A stretch of 64,000 nucleotides of DNA from Nitzschia sp. DOCU1. Its lineage: Eukaryota; Bacillariophyta; Bacillariophyceae; Bacillariales; Bacillariaceae. Both the position numbers and the translations under genes were made by a program. The notes under the pieces were generated by a model that saw nothing but the letters and a program-made list of their open reading frames with translations, was not told the origin of the DNA and did not search any database. Location: positions 930,001 through 994,000 of the forward strand of contig OX595991.1 of the NCBI GenBank assembly GCA_951394045.1. The letters are read 5' to 3'. Shown in pieces: positions 1-9,681 of this stretch (position 1 is the first letter of the stretch; each line of letters begins with the position of its first letter).

Positions 1-216
1 TTCCGATCTGCAAAGTCGACGACTAGTGCCTCTACGTTGCACACTAGTCTGACCGACGATCTCTCCTTTGATGAGAAGGATGGTGAATCGGCGGGTCTCG
101 AGATTGTGCCCGAGCGCAAAACGATGGAAGTCAAGCTCTTTGTGGTTAGACTACCAATTTTTCACAAACGAAGAAGGAATGTAAACTTGAAGAGAGCCCG
201 TGGATGCTTGACATGA
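1..216 (+). CDS. C-terminal end of an unidentified protein (partial)
   Basis: An open frame enters from the left edge and ends at a TGA at 214-216, giving 71 residues. The first half is rich in Ser, Thr, Asp and Glu, and the last 20 or so residues are Arg/Lys-rich. I do not recognise a family. The switch to basic composition after about residue 43 could mean that the true exon ends earlier and the rest is read-through. Without the upstream sequence neither frame nor identity can be confirmed. Confidence 0.3.
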   Translation, partial: FRSAKSTTSASTLHTSLTDDLSFDEKDGESAGLEIVPERKTMEVKLFVVRLPIFHKRRRNVNLKRARGCLT

Positions 217-1050
217 AGCATACCATGAAACTAGGCAAAAGACATCGCAGACATCTGTAGGATCGTCGGTGTATCATGGATCGTTGATATACTTTCAATC
301 TTTGTTACGGATGGAATGGTTTTATTGTTCAAACAACTTCTGCGAGTGTTTGAGACTAAACCGGGGATTAAACCGTTAATGAGTTTATGCATCATCCTAT
401 TCCTCTACTAGTTGCAGAAGTTGCAATAGCTTGTACCAGCGTACTGCAACTGCCCCCGACGTACACCTCTGTGCTACCGACAGTGATGTGCCGGCCTGCC
501 TCGGCGTTGGCCACAGCAGGGAGCCCCCTTGGAGGCGAGGGCGAAAGATCACATACTGATTCTCAGGATTGACTCGACCTGGGCCAACATCTTGGCATGT
601 GATGATCGCTTTCTAACTCTTCTACTACTCGATAGGTCACAAAATACAGTCATACTCTCCTCAAAGTGAGTGACTTGTCACAGAGGGCCTACAGCAGGTA
701 ACAATTGAACGTGACCACAGTCCCTCGGTGCTGTAGTAGGACGACAACGCAACGTTTGCCCTACTAGCCTGTTTCCGTCTTGGTTGGAAAAATGTCGCGA
801 CAAAAAGTGGGAGAAAGAGGGTGGTGGATCAACATTCCACACTATTGTGGGGTCCGACCTCCGAACTAGATAAAGAGTTCTACAACACATATAAGCAATA
901 ATTTTGGTTATTTCGGGTGTCACTTTTCTTTTCGAGCATCGTTTGTCTTTCCAGCCACAAAGTGAGACGCGTTGTCTTTGATGTCTCGAATTCTTCCAAC
1001 ACCTGCGCCCAACGTTGTGGCGTACCGAAGCAAGTAGTCATTCCCAACAT
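217..1050. other. Stretch without a supported gene
   Basis: Only short open frames of 60-80 codons without protein-like composition are present. It probably holds the 3' flanks of the partial gene on the left and of the minus-strand gene on the right. I see no repeat or RNA gene. Confidence 0.4.
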
Positions 1051-1410
1051 TTACTCAAGGTAATAATGGTCGTTGTACTGGAACGGCATGGCTGCGCCTT
1101 TGGGGGCTTGGATCCATTCCGTGCCGCCCTTCTGCTGGACGTGAGAACAGAGGAGCCACTTCTCCCCCTCGCTTGTTGTTACCACTCGTCCTCTTAGCTT
1201 GGCGTCGTCTCGCGGCCAATTATTATTAGATTCCAATTGTGTAGCACCCGTTGGATCAGACCTCCAAAACATGCCAGTGCACCCTGGACGGTGTTTCTTG
1301 AGAGCGACTTCGACGATAACGGATTCCGGCGCAGATTCTGGTTGAGAGGCCATGGCGGAGGCAGGATCTTTGGTGGCGGTGGCAGCAGGTTCTGATTGAG
1401 CACAACCCAT
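1051..1410 (-). CDS. Small protein with N-terminal lipidation signal
   Basis: The frame encodes 119 residues from an ATG at 1410. The N-terminus MGC followed by Ala-Gln-Ser fits N-myristoylation at Gly2 with possible palmitoylation at Cys3, so a membrane-bound cytosolic protein is likely (inference). Residues 5-30 are Ala/Pro/Ser-rich and probably disordered. Residues 45-119 look like a small folded domain with several Trp (including 'GMFWRSDP' and 'GEKWLLCSH') and a C-terminal 'NDHYYLE'. I do not recognise the domain. The frame is intronless, and the next gene to the right is divergent, so 1411-2425 probably contains both promoters. Confidence 0.65.
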   Translation of the reverse strand: MGCAQSEPAATATKDPASAMASQPESAPESVIVEVALKKHRPGCTGMFWRSDPTGATQLESNNNWPRDDAKLRGRVVTTSEGEKWLLCSHVQQKGGTEWIQAPKGAAMPFQYNDHYYLE

Positions 1411-2425
1411 GAGTCTCTTCTTATTCTTCTTTTTCGGTAATTATGATCCTATTCGTCATGAAATGCATTTGACGATCCAAGACGTTCCTCGTCAAACATC
1501 ATCATTGTCAGGCATGCATCGCTCGGGCATTCTTGCAACAGTGCGCAAGCAGAAAATGCGACGAGCCGAAAGAAATTTCTTCGACGTGCGCGCTCTCGCC
1601 GACGTGACGCGGTCAGACGTACCGGATGTCGCCGCGCAAGCGAAATGCGATTACCGCCAAGGGCAATAACAAAAGCGAGCCTGCCAGCTCTCATTGGTTG
1701 ACCTGACCATTGTGCTGTAGATTCTACATACGCTTCAATCTACCTTGTCTTTCTACAAGAGATGGTGCAGTCGCGATGGGCTTCTCCCTTTTCCGCCAGA
1801 AGAGTTCTGTAGTGGCAGTACCAGCACCCGCGTGTTCGTGACGCACCAACACGCCGGGGGGGCCATTGAACTTTCTGGGCCTGTTTGCGAGAGTTCGCAA
1901 GAATCGAAATGGAGGGGTCCCCTTCGTGTCGTACATCTTCCGTGCTTTGGTTTGACAGTCCCCTTTCTTGGATCCGGCTATCCGACTGCCCTCGAGACAT
2001 GAAGAAACTCGTCTTTCAGTACGTGAAATCGCCGACTTTTATGCTTGAGAGGGGTTTCCATTCACAGCCAAATTCGTTCAAAGGGTCCGCCAAGTAACTA
2101 CCTGTGCATTGGGTGTTTTGATCCAATAAAGAGGTTATTTAGTTTCCATCTCTTGAAGGAGGGAAAGTCGCGGAATTCCTCTGAGCAGGGGAGTGATAGT
2201 TTGTTCGAGAGCATAGATTCATGTTCAGCGGTGAGTAAACCTTCTTCGGGCGGGAAAACTTCTGTTGTCGCACAGTGGTTGCTGCTGTGATCCACAGGGC
2301 ATGGTACTGACTGCGTCCTATTTCCCTCGAATCACTATTAGGTCATTGATTGTTGCTGAGACCTCTTTTGCTGTTGTATTTGTGTGGTTTGTGGTTGAGA
2401 ATTCTTTCTGGAATTAGTTGCAAAA
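1411..2425. other. Divergent intergenic region
   Basis: This 1 kb separates the divergent genes starting at 1410 (minus) and 2426 (plus), so both promoters should lie here. Open frames of 60-86 codons exist on both strands but none has a credible composition or start context. Confidence 0.4.
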
Positions 2426-4753
2426 ATGATTGAGGAAGAAGACCTCCAGAGCCCAGAAGCCCCCGGCATGAAGAAGAAACGAAGTCGACGCCGGAGAAAG
2501 CCTCGTTCTGCCAAGAATACCAAAGTTCAGCCCGTGGAAAAGCACACAGCCAAAAAACACCATGATGCGCCGATGACGAAACGGGATTTGTATTTTGCTC
2601 TCCATTGCGAACTCGTCTCGATTGGCCATGGTGCTCCTGCAGTGGCTCGAGTCACCATGATCAACTGGGATGCTGAAGTGGTCTTGGACACGTTTGTTCA
2701 GGTTCCAGTTCCTGTCACAGACTTTCGTGGAACTGGGATTTCCTCGGAAGTCATTTCCACTTGCAACCCGCAGGCCATGAGTTTTGCGAAGGTTCGGCAA
2801 TCGGTGCACCAGATTCTCAAGGGCAAGATCCTTGTAGGATACAGGTTGCAGGAACACCTGACGGCTCTTGGCCTTACGCATCCTCCTAGAGACGTTCGAG
2901 ATGCGGCATATTTCCGATTGTTTCAATACGAAGAGGTCGATGAGGTGACGGAGGAAACCGTGGTGGTGGAACGCCGTTTGCCTGACTTGGCAGCTGACTT
3001 TCTGCGGCGTGAAATCAGCATCCCCCCTAGCCCGATGGATGCTTGTACCGCCGCTTTAGATCTTTACAAAGCTTATCGACGAGACTGGGAGGAGTTTCTT
3101 GTTCGGCAAGCGCATGAAAATGAGAACCAAAACTACTATTCACCTGGCCCGGCACTGACTGCAGGACCGAACATTAGTCCTTCCGTCCTGCAGCCCAGGA
3201 CTAGATTACCAGGTTACGATGAATCTATGATCACGTATGTTGGATCTGCCTCGCCAACCCCGGAACGTGGTTCATCATGGTTCAGTCTCGGGCGAAGCAA
3301 GCAGCCTTTCCAGGCTTCGCAACAAGCGCCTGTTCCAATGCGGCCCGGTTTGACGTCTGAGGCGCTGGAGATGCATGATTACGGCCGTTACGGTGCAGAT
3401 CCTACAGCATATGCCAGTCACCATCCTTATTATGTGTACGCAGATTATACGTATACGTCGTCCAGCAATCCTGGATCGTCGACGTACTATGAGGACTCCT
3501 CGGTATTCTCGGATTCCTATGCATCCGAATCGGTCGCTTCCTCGTTGCACGAGGAAGGGCAACAGGTGTTGATTGAGCCAGTGCAACAAACGGCTTCGTC
3601 CTGGTTCCGATTTGGGTCGAGGAAGACGCGATATCCTCAGCAATTACCCAAGGAGCCCATGTCGTCCCTAGCTGAGGAACCAGATGACGCCCCAGTCCGA
3701 TCAGACCCTGTTACTAGCGTGGACGACGTACAAGCTGATGAGACCCAAAGTGAGGACATGCCGCTGAAGCTTGAAGACATTGGAGATAATGATTGTGAAG
3801 TTGATAAGCAAACAAACGACGACGACAAGCAGTCATCCTCTTGGTTTAGTTTTCGAAGACCGAAATCCCCCCGTCTGGGCAAGAAGCAGGATGATTCCGG
3901 GGATGAGCGTGATTCAACCCCCGCGAGACGACGACGGGGTAGCCTGGGCTCTAACCCCATGTGCGATAGCATTCGATCAGCCGGTCAGCAAAGTAGCTCA
4001 AGCTCGGTCGGGCAACGAAATAGTGTGGAACAAGAGGTTGCTTTGCCTGAAGTTGAAGAGCTGGAAAAGCAACCAAGTTCGTGGTTTAGCTTCCGGCGTG
4101 CTTCCAAGTCTACTGGTAAACGCCGCAGTTCGCTAGGCAATACAAAGGAAGACTCCGCTAACTCCAGTGAGCAGCCAAGCCTGCAAACGGACCCCACCGA
4201 AGCGGCAGAAGAAGATTGGATGCGGGAGGTGCTTGGAAGCCCTAACACCGAACAGAAAGAGTTACTGGCGGTGGCATGGCCGGAGGGGACAGCGATGGGA
4301 CTGGAAGCTCAAATGGTATCCTCGGAACCTCCGCAGCAACCGCCAAAAGAGTCGAAATGGTTGCCGCGCTTTTTGCGTTCCTCGAAAACACCTGCTAATG
4401 ATATGTTACCTCGGGCGGATGACTTGGAATCGTCTTCCCGTTACCAGTGGTCCGACCAATTAGCCTCCACCGTTCCAGTAAACCACTCGAAAATGCTGAA
4501 TCCATCCTTCTTTTCACAAGCAGGGCAAGTCGATGGTCCTCACTTTTCCGATCAGGTAACTGGTAGCGACGTTATTTTCTCGGCGCGATCTCGCCTTGAA
4601 ACGGAATCAACCTTGCCAACGGTTGCCTCCGAGGCAGAAGATGATACGTCCGGAGAAACGCTGGACGACTCGGTCCGAGACTTTGAGCGCGGCATTGAGA
4701 TGCGAGACTTTGAGCGTGGCATGGAGATGCACTTTTCATACCTCAACTTGTAA
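2426..4753 (+). CDS. REXO4/ISG20-like pseudo-exonuclease with SSWF repeats
   Basis: The protein has 775 residues in one exon. After a basic N-terminus (residues 16-45), residues 54-225 align by eye with the DEDDh exonuclease fold of REXO4/ISG20: an 'ARVTMIN' strand, 'VTDFRGTGI', 'GKILVGYRLQEHLTAL', 'RDVRDAAYF' and 'DACTAALDLYKAY'. Family catalytic residues are mostly lost. The first Asp of D-x-E is His60, the Asp of the 'HALHND' motif is His144, and the general-base His is Pro200. Glu62 and Asp205 remain. Nuclease activity is therefore unlikely, and an RNA-binding or scaffold role is inference. Residues 230-775 are low-complexity and carry SSWF motifs at 283, 391, 471 and 551 (the last three exactly 80 residues apart), with a diverged SKW copy at 643. 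The last 25 residues include a duplicated RDFERG unit. Confidence 0.85.
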   Translation: MIEEEDLQSPEAPGMKKKRSRRRRKPRSAKNTKVQPVEKHTAKKHHDAPMTKRDLYFALHCELVSIGHGAPAVARVTMINWDAEVVLDTFVQVPVPVTDFRGTGISSEVISTCNPQAMSFAKVRQSVHQILKGKILVGYRLQEHLTALGLTHPPRDVRDAAYFRLFQYEEVDEVTEETVVVERRLPDLAADFLRREISIPPSPMDACTAALDLYKAYRRDWEEFLVRQAHENENQNYYSPGPALTAGPNISPSVLQPRTRLPGYDESMITYVGSASPTPERGSSWFSLGRSKQPFQASQQAPVPMRPGLTSEALEMHDYGRYGADPTAYASHHPYYVYADYTYTSSSNPGSSTYYEDSSVFSDSYASESVASSLHEEGQQVLIEPVQQTASSWFRFGSRKTRYPQQLPKEPMSSLAEEPDDAPVRSDPVTSVDDVQADETQSEDMPLKLEDIGDNDCEVDKQTNDDDKQSSSWFSFRRPKSPRLGKKQDDSGDERDSTPARRRRGSLGSNPMCDSIRSAGQQSSSSSVGQRNSVEQEVALPEVEELEKQPSSWFSFRRASKSTGKRRSSLGNTKEDSANSSEQPSLQTDPTEAAEEDWMREVLGSPNTEQKELLAVAWPEGTAMGLEAQMVSSEPPQQPPKESKWLPRFLRSSKTPANDMLPRADDLESSSRYQWSDQLASTVPVNHSKMLNPSFFSQAGQVDGPHFSDQVTGSDVIFSARSRLETESTLPTVASEAEDDTSGETLDDSVRDFERGIEMRDFERGMEMHFSYLNL
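4676..4729 (+). repeat. 27-bp tandem duplication in coding sequence
   Basis: Two adjacent 27-bp units (4676-4702 and 4703-4729) encode RDFERGIEM and RDFERGMEM near the C-terminus of the pseudo-exonuclease. They differ at a few bases and keep the frame, so this looks like a recent in-frame slippage duplication. Confidence 0.85.
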
Positions 4754-5207
4754 TAGTGCATTGTGGCAGCGTTGGTTGGCGATGGGCCAATCGCACGCCG
4801 TGTGGATATTGATGAAAGACTCGAGATACACCTTTAAGCATAGATACTGTGTATCTTTCTTTTAGCTATGTACTCTTCACCACTCGACCAGAAAGATGTG
4901 AACGACGGCTAAAATCTACTTAAATTAGTACATCGCATGCATGCATGCATACATACATACCATGGAGCACCCGCCCACCGGTGCACCGCACGAAAACGCG
5001 AACGAAAAAATGACAGCCTACATTGTTCATCGTTTGAACTACTGTTTCGCCTCTACACTGTATTTTCTTTCAATATCAGCGCACAACAAGGAGCTTCAAA
5101 ATCAATTGAAGCTGTTACTGGGGGAAAATGGCCATAATCTTGTCCAAAAAGCAGATTTCGTAAGTTCAGTTTCAAGTCGGTGTGAGCACCAGCAATACTC
5201 AGCAGAA
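4754..5207. other. Intergenic region with GCAT/ACAT microsatellite
   Basis: A tetranucleotide run, four GCAT units followed by two ACAT units, occupies 4935-4958. The reading frame of the next gene is open back to 4941. However, the extra 89 residues lack conserved character and a strong splice-donor-like GTAAGT sits at 5160. I treat this part as 5' leader rather than coding. Confidence 0.5.
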
Positions 5208-7100
5208 ATGGTCTCATCCGGTGTAATCCCCGACAATTTCAACAGGAGAAGGATTGGGGCATATGCACAGTTTTTCATAGTTTTCGTGGTGTCGCTGCTT
5301 CTTTCCATCCGCCAAATTTTTATGGCTTCGTCGCGGTCCTCGTGGTCGTCAATCTACGGATCAAATCAGGAGACGGCAGACTATCCAGTGCAGTCCATCT
5401 TACCACAGTTGTCAAGCGTAAACTCGTCGATTTCTACAGTTCTGTCGTCGCTCCCAGAAGTTCTGAAACCTACTGCATCAGATGCGAACATGACATATTG
5501 CCGGGAAAAGCAGGAATGGTACAGCAAACCCCACATTGGCAACCTGGACTTGGGCGAAGCATTTGCTGATGTCGCGATTTCCTCCAATCCCCTGTCAAGC
5601 ATTGATAACTTGCTTGGCCAAACAATATGTCACAAGGACGGCCGTTTTAGGACAATCACGGCTGCATCTTGGAATCCTTCGGACCCGGCTATGGTAAATG
5701 ACTGGGCCATAAAACTCATGTACCTTGCGCTCCACGACCTTTTCCATCGGCCAGCGAGACAGGAGCATCACGAAAGATTGCAATGTCCGAGTCAGATGTT
5801 TCCAAGCTTTGAGTACCAATGTCATGATGCCAAATATATGATTTGCGGCTTACCGGGTATCGGCATGGGTGCTTCAATTCGATTAAGCGCCGTTTCTGAT
5901 GTCTTCATGGCGATTGCGCAAGATCGAATTCCTTTGTTCGTTGCCAACTTGGACGCCGGACAAGCATTTACAAGAGAGTTATCACAGCTCTTCTCATGCG
6001 ACCGACGGGATCCTCAGTGCATATTTCTCCCTGTGTCGCCGTGTACTTTGCATTTGTCTGACTTGGAGAATCGCACCGAATTCACAGAGCCCGACATGCG
6101 ATTTTCTAGAAAACGGGGCCAGTTCCCTGGAACATTAGGCGACGATCGGGTAGTTATGTACAAACCAAAGATTTCTGCTGGTGGTTTCGAACAGGATCCG
6201 GTCTTTATGGGTGCAGTCCGTAAGAAGCTAGCAGACAGGGCTCTGCTTTTGATTGACGAGTGGTACGCTTCTTTGTCAGTACACAATGACGAAACAAATT
6301 CGAAACTTCATTTTCTAAAAGCTGCCGCGCAAGACATTACTACCGATCGACCCATTCCTGAAAATAGCTATGGATACATGCGAGCCGCAAACCGGGCCGG
6401 TCATGTAATTCTCATGTACTTGCTGCGGGCAAACCCCATGGCACAAGCAATTTTGAACAAGCAACTGAGTGAAATTCTTCCACAATCGATAACTTCTGAA
6501 TTTACCGTTGGCATGCCCATTCGAGGATCGGACAAGTGCTACGCTGAAAGTACATGTCTGCCGTTCTCCCGTTATATGGATTTGGCAAAGGAGACGTGGC
6601 AAAATGTATCCAAGACGTTTCCCGGTGTGAGTGGTACTACTCGCGGCAAATTGATTCTTACGACCGAGGATAGAAACATATTCGACCAACGATTGGAATA
6701 TACAGAAAACATGGGCTACCCACTCGATATTGTGGTAAACGGCTTGGATCCCATGCAGGGTTCTGGGCTTGCGAAAACTTATCGCGACAGCGCCGATCAC
6801 ATTATGATAAGCAGTCTGCTGGCTCTCCAGATGCAGCTACGCTCCAGCTATCTGTACGGTAACTGTTGCTCCAACTTCCACTTGATGCTGTTTGATTTGG
6901 CGAAGGAAGGCTGTGGGTTGACGAGGCAAGCGGTTTGTTTGCAAGAAACAACGGATTACCGAGTCTGTTGTAGCTGGAGAAACGACGAAGGATGTGATGA
7001 GATCAAGCGCGAGTTCTTTGCGAACTATGCAAGAGACACGGCCAAGGCACTTGTGGAAAAGGCCAGGCGAATGAATTTAACCGGTGGGGGAACATTCTAG
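5208..7100 (+). CDS. Type II membrane glycosyltransferase-like (GT23/O-FucT-like)
   Basis: From the ATG at 5208 the protein has 630 residues. A short basic N-terminus (NRRR at 12-15) precedes one membrane helix at about 17-34, the layout of a Golgi type II glycosyltransferase. The lumenal part contains 'GMPIRGSDKC' at 435-444, reminiscent of the basic donor-binding motif ('H-x-R-R-T-D-K') of alpha-1,6-fucosyltransferases, then a 'LILTTEDRNIFD' strand. It ends with 'SSLLALQMQLRSS' and 'GNCCSNFH' (551-558), which occupies the place of the family's C-terminal Ser-Asn donor site. Assignment to the fucosyltransferase superfamily rests on motif order only; donor and acceptor are unknown. Many Cys (CC at 553 and 588, plus others) suggest disulphides. 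The start was chosen because the membrane helix follows it directly; a start at 4941 is possible. Confidence 0.6.
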   Translation: MVSSGVIPDNFNRRRIGAYAQFFIVFVVSLLLSIRQIFMASSRSSWSSIYGSNQETADYPVQSILPQLSSVNSSISTVLSSLPEVLKPTASDANMTYCREKQEWYSKPHIGNLDLGEAFADVAISSNPLSSIDNLLGQTICHKDGRFRTITAASWNPSDPAMVNDWAIKLMYLALHDLFHRPARQEHHERLQCPSQMFPSFEYQCHDAKYMICGLPGIGMGASIRLSAVSDVFMAIAQDRIPLFVANLDAGQAFTRELSQLFSCDRRDPQCIFLPVSPCTLHLSDLENRTEFTEPDMRFSRKRGQFPGTLGDDRVVMYKPKISAGGFEQDPVFMGAVRKKLADRALLLIDEWYASLSVHNDETNSKLHFLKAAAQDITTDRPIPENSYGYMRAANRAGHVILMYLLRANPMAQAILNKQLSEILPQSITSEFTVGMPIRGSDKCYAESTCLPFSRYMDLAKETWQNVSKTFPGVSGTTRGKLILTTEDRNIFDQRLEYTENMGYPLDIVVNGLDPMQGSGLAKTYRDSADHIMISSLLALQMQLRSSYLYGNCCSNFHLMLFDLAKEGCGLTRQAVCLQETTDYRVCCSWRNDEGCDEIKREFFANYARDTAKALVEKARRMNLTGGGTF

Positions 7101-8063
7101 TCTTCCCGACGGTTCAGGGAATGATACCTCATCCTGTCCCGACCGGCACTGCGCTTGGATTCCCTATTCTGGAGTGGGCGCCCGATTTTGTTTGATTGGT
7201 TATTATGCTGCGTCAACTACTACATTGAGTAGAAGAAAAGAGCGAAGAGGTGTAGATTGTGCAGAGTAGCAGCGTTTTGAAGAACAACAGAAACAAAAGC
7301 CAGCATAAAAGAAGAATAGCGAAGAAGTATAGGTTATTCGATTCCCTCGACTTTTGGAGATCGACGTGAATGAACCCAGGCCATCAGTCACGTTTCTCGC
7401 GTCGTGACCTTTGCCCGTCACACGGGTCATCGGGTCGAGAACTCTCGCGCGCCGAAGATTTTGGATCTGTCACCCCCAAACTTGTGATTTCTTAATCACG
7501 AGATTCGGACGAATTTTAATCTTAAGATTAAATTCTGATTGCCACGTCAGCACCAAGCGTCTCATCCGACAAGATAGGAGACACTCAGCAGACACTCCCC
7601 GATAGGGGTGGCATCTCAATCACGACTTCCAGACGTCCCTGAAATGACCCAAAACACATGATCGGCTGCTCTTGCTATGACCCGAAACATGTGATTGAAC
7701 GCTATCACTACTCTATTCAATGCTAAAATGACCTTTATCAATACTGCCCTGTGCCCCCTGGAGTGGTCGTGGGGGGAGGTTGGGGGGTGAGTTTGACTAG
7801 AGGAATATGAGCAGTTGCGATATCCTTGTGACAAATAGTCCGACAAAAGAAAATGGCGGGAACGGTCCCTTTGATCAGATGACCTTGGCGATCACAAGTT
7901 TCCGGTTCAACATCTTGTGATTATTCAGATTCTTCTGATTAGGGGTAACAGATCTTCGTGAACAAGCCGCCTCTGGAACCCACAACCATGATGAACAGAG
8001 CCAAAAACACTGGCTGTTTCAGGGATTCGACAAACTACAGACCAATTGCCATCGTCATCTTCA
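7101..8063. other. 5' region of first arrestin copy
   Basis: From about 7185 the DNA matches the region upstream of the second arrestin copy (from 9700), so the promoter was duplicated with the gene. About 500 bp here (roughly 7450-7975) has no counterpart upstream of copy 2. I see no gene in it. Confidence 0.5.
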
Positions 8064-9681
8064 ATGGGTAACACACCAATCACAGTGGGTCTGCGGACCG
8101 AGAAACAAGCGTACAAAGCCGGAGACAGCGTGAACGGCACCGTCTACGTGAGCATCAACAAGCAAGCCCAACCTGCACAAGCCATAACGCTTCGGATTCA
8201 AGGTCGGGAACACGCTTTAGTACACTACACGACACAAACGACCCGCCGTGAGGGTCGAGGCGAGCACACCCACCACCGTGATCATTACGATGAGTCAACG
8301 AATGACTTTCTGCGAGTGGAATATCCTCTGCACACCTTCCCTACTCAACAACTTCTTCCAGGCCAGTATGAGTTCCCTTTCAGCATTTTCCTGCCCTCCA
8401 ACTTGCCAAGTACAATGTACTGTCGACAAGGAGAGTCACACTGTTCAGTGGAGTATAAATTGATCGCGACGCTCGTAAAACCGTCGAGAGGAATATTTTC
8501 ATCGGACCCCCATTCGGAGCAGAAATTGATTATCAGAGCGATCCCCCCCCAAGGAGAAAATCTTGAAGATACATCGTTAATATTGCCCGTGGACGAAATC
8601 CCCGTGACTTCTTGTTGCTGCCATAACAAAGGTCTGATGGTCCTCCAAGCTCGATTCAGCAAAACATCAGTCCAGCCTCAGGATACCATTGACATTCGAT
8701 TTCGTTGTCAGAATCAATCGACTGTCACAGTAAAAAAGGTGCGTGTTCAGCTCGAAGAGATTACCGAATGGACGGCAACCCGAGGACGGAGGGTAACCCG
8801 AGGACAGAGGGCAAACCGAGGACGACGGAACGAAGTGGTCAAGAGAATACTGGATCGCCGCGAGATGGATGCTTCGCAATTTCCAGAATTGGCCAAACAA
8901 CGGCAAAGTAAGCGTCGTCAAGATGAATATTTCGGAGCTGTTCCCGAACAAGTGCCCTTCCAAGATGGCTCCACCAGTAGCAACAACCATTATGATCGTT
9001 GGAAGCATGCAACTATTCATGTTCCTATCATGATCCGTGACTCGTATCAGGGCCAAAGCGTCAAAGTTCGTCATCTTGTGAGCGTCCAACTAATTACCGA
9101 GGGATGTTGCACTACCGACCCCGATGCGACGACTGGTGTCCAAGTCTATCAGAGTCTTCCACCCCGCCCCATGGCGACTTCTACTACGACAAGTGCAAAA
9201 CCATCCGCGCCATCGTCCTTGTATGATGAGCTTTCTGCCACACCGTTGGCCCCCAGTACCTCGATCCAGCCTTCCGCACCGCCGTCCCAGTGGGACGCCG
9301 CCTGGAACGATACAATTTCCATGGCTACTCCTTCTGCTCCTTACGACACTTACGATTCGTCTTTTCAGACTCCCATGGCTGAAGCTCAATTGCTCCCTCC
9401 AGATTGGAATGCGCAAACGGCTGAAGTTGTGACAATTCCCATGGCCGAAGCCATTGTCCTAGACACACCTTCTCCATGGAATACTCAACAGTAGTAGCAG
9501 CAGTTCGTGGTCCAAGAAATACAACACATACAATCGTTGATGATATCCACTACGTGTCGTTGATTTTTATTCATTTTAAACTTCTAGATGATTAATTTTG
9601 ATATGTGTTTCAATTTGGTTAGGAGGCGGGGCCTCTACCAAATGTAGCAGTTGATCGCAATGGTGGTTCCGGCAGATCCCC
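7185..9681 (+). repeat. Tandem duplication, unit 1 (arrestin gene with flanks)
   Basis: This block repeats at 9700-11680. Homology starts with the shared sequence ATTTTGTTTGATTGG, covers the leader, the entire arrestin gene and its 3' flank (shared 'CTTCTAGATGATTAATTTTG'), and ends near GGTGGTTCCGGC. Unit 1 is longer because of a 5' segment of about 500 bp and a 39-bp coding expansion. Confidence 0.85.
8064..9494 (+). CDS. Alpha-arrestin-like protein, copy 1
   Basis: Starting at the ATG at 8064 (MGNTP) the protein has 476 residues in one exon. The first 170 residues fit the arrestin N-domain (strands around 'GLRTEKQAYKAGDSVNGTVY', 'LRIQGREHALVHY', 'PFSIFLPSNLPSTM', 'CSVEYKLIATL'), and residues 190-370 fit the C-domain, with 'QDTIDIRFRCQNQ' and a closing 'VSVQLIT'. 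Arrestin-domain proteins act as cargo adaptors in endocytosis and ubiquitin-dependent sorting. The C-terminal tail is Pro/Ser-rich with three PSAP tetrapeptides at about 380, 403 and 423, the ESCRT-I (TSG101/Vps23) binding motif. MGN at the start is a candidate N-myristoylation signal. An upstream in-frame start at 8046 would add only six residues. Compared with copy 2 it has a 13-residue expansion of an x-x-R-G repeat encoded near 8780-8825. Confidence 0.85.
   Translation: MGNTPITVGLRTEKQAYKAGDSVNGTVYVSINKQAQPAQAITLRIQGREHALVHYTTQTTRREGRGEHTHHRDHYDESTNDFLRVEYPLHTFPTQQLLPGQYEFPFSIFLPSNLPSTMYCRQGESHCSVEYKLIATLVKPSRGIFSSDPHSEQKLIIRAIPPQGENLEDTSLILPVDEIPVTSCCCHNKGLMVLQARFSKTSVQPQDTIDIRFRCQNQSTVTVKKVRVQLEEITEWTATRGRRVTRGQRANRGRRNEVVKRILDRREMDASQFPELAKQRQSKRRQDEYFGAVPEQVPFQDGSTSSNNHYDRWKHATIHVPIMIRDSYQGQSVKVRHLVSVQLITEGCCTTDPDATTGVQVYQSLPPRPMATSTTTSAKPSAPSSLYDELSATPLAPSTSIQPSAPPSQWDAAWNDTISMATPSAPYDTYDSSFQTPMAEAQLLPPDWNAQTAEVVTIPMAEAIVLDTPSPWNTQQ

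Noticed and set aside
1449..1694. Arg-rich minus-strand open frame of 81 codons
   Set aside because: No ATG-linked domain and extreme composition; probably promoter sequence.
4941..5207. Upstream start of the fucosyltransferase-like gene
   Set aside because: It starts in a microsatellite and adds residues without conserved character before the membrane anchor; a donor-like GTAAGT lies inside.
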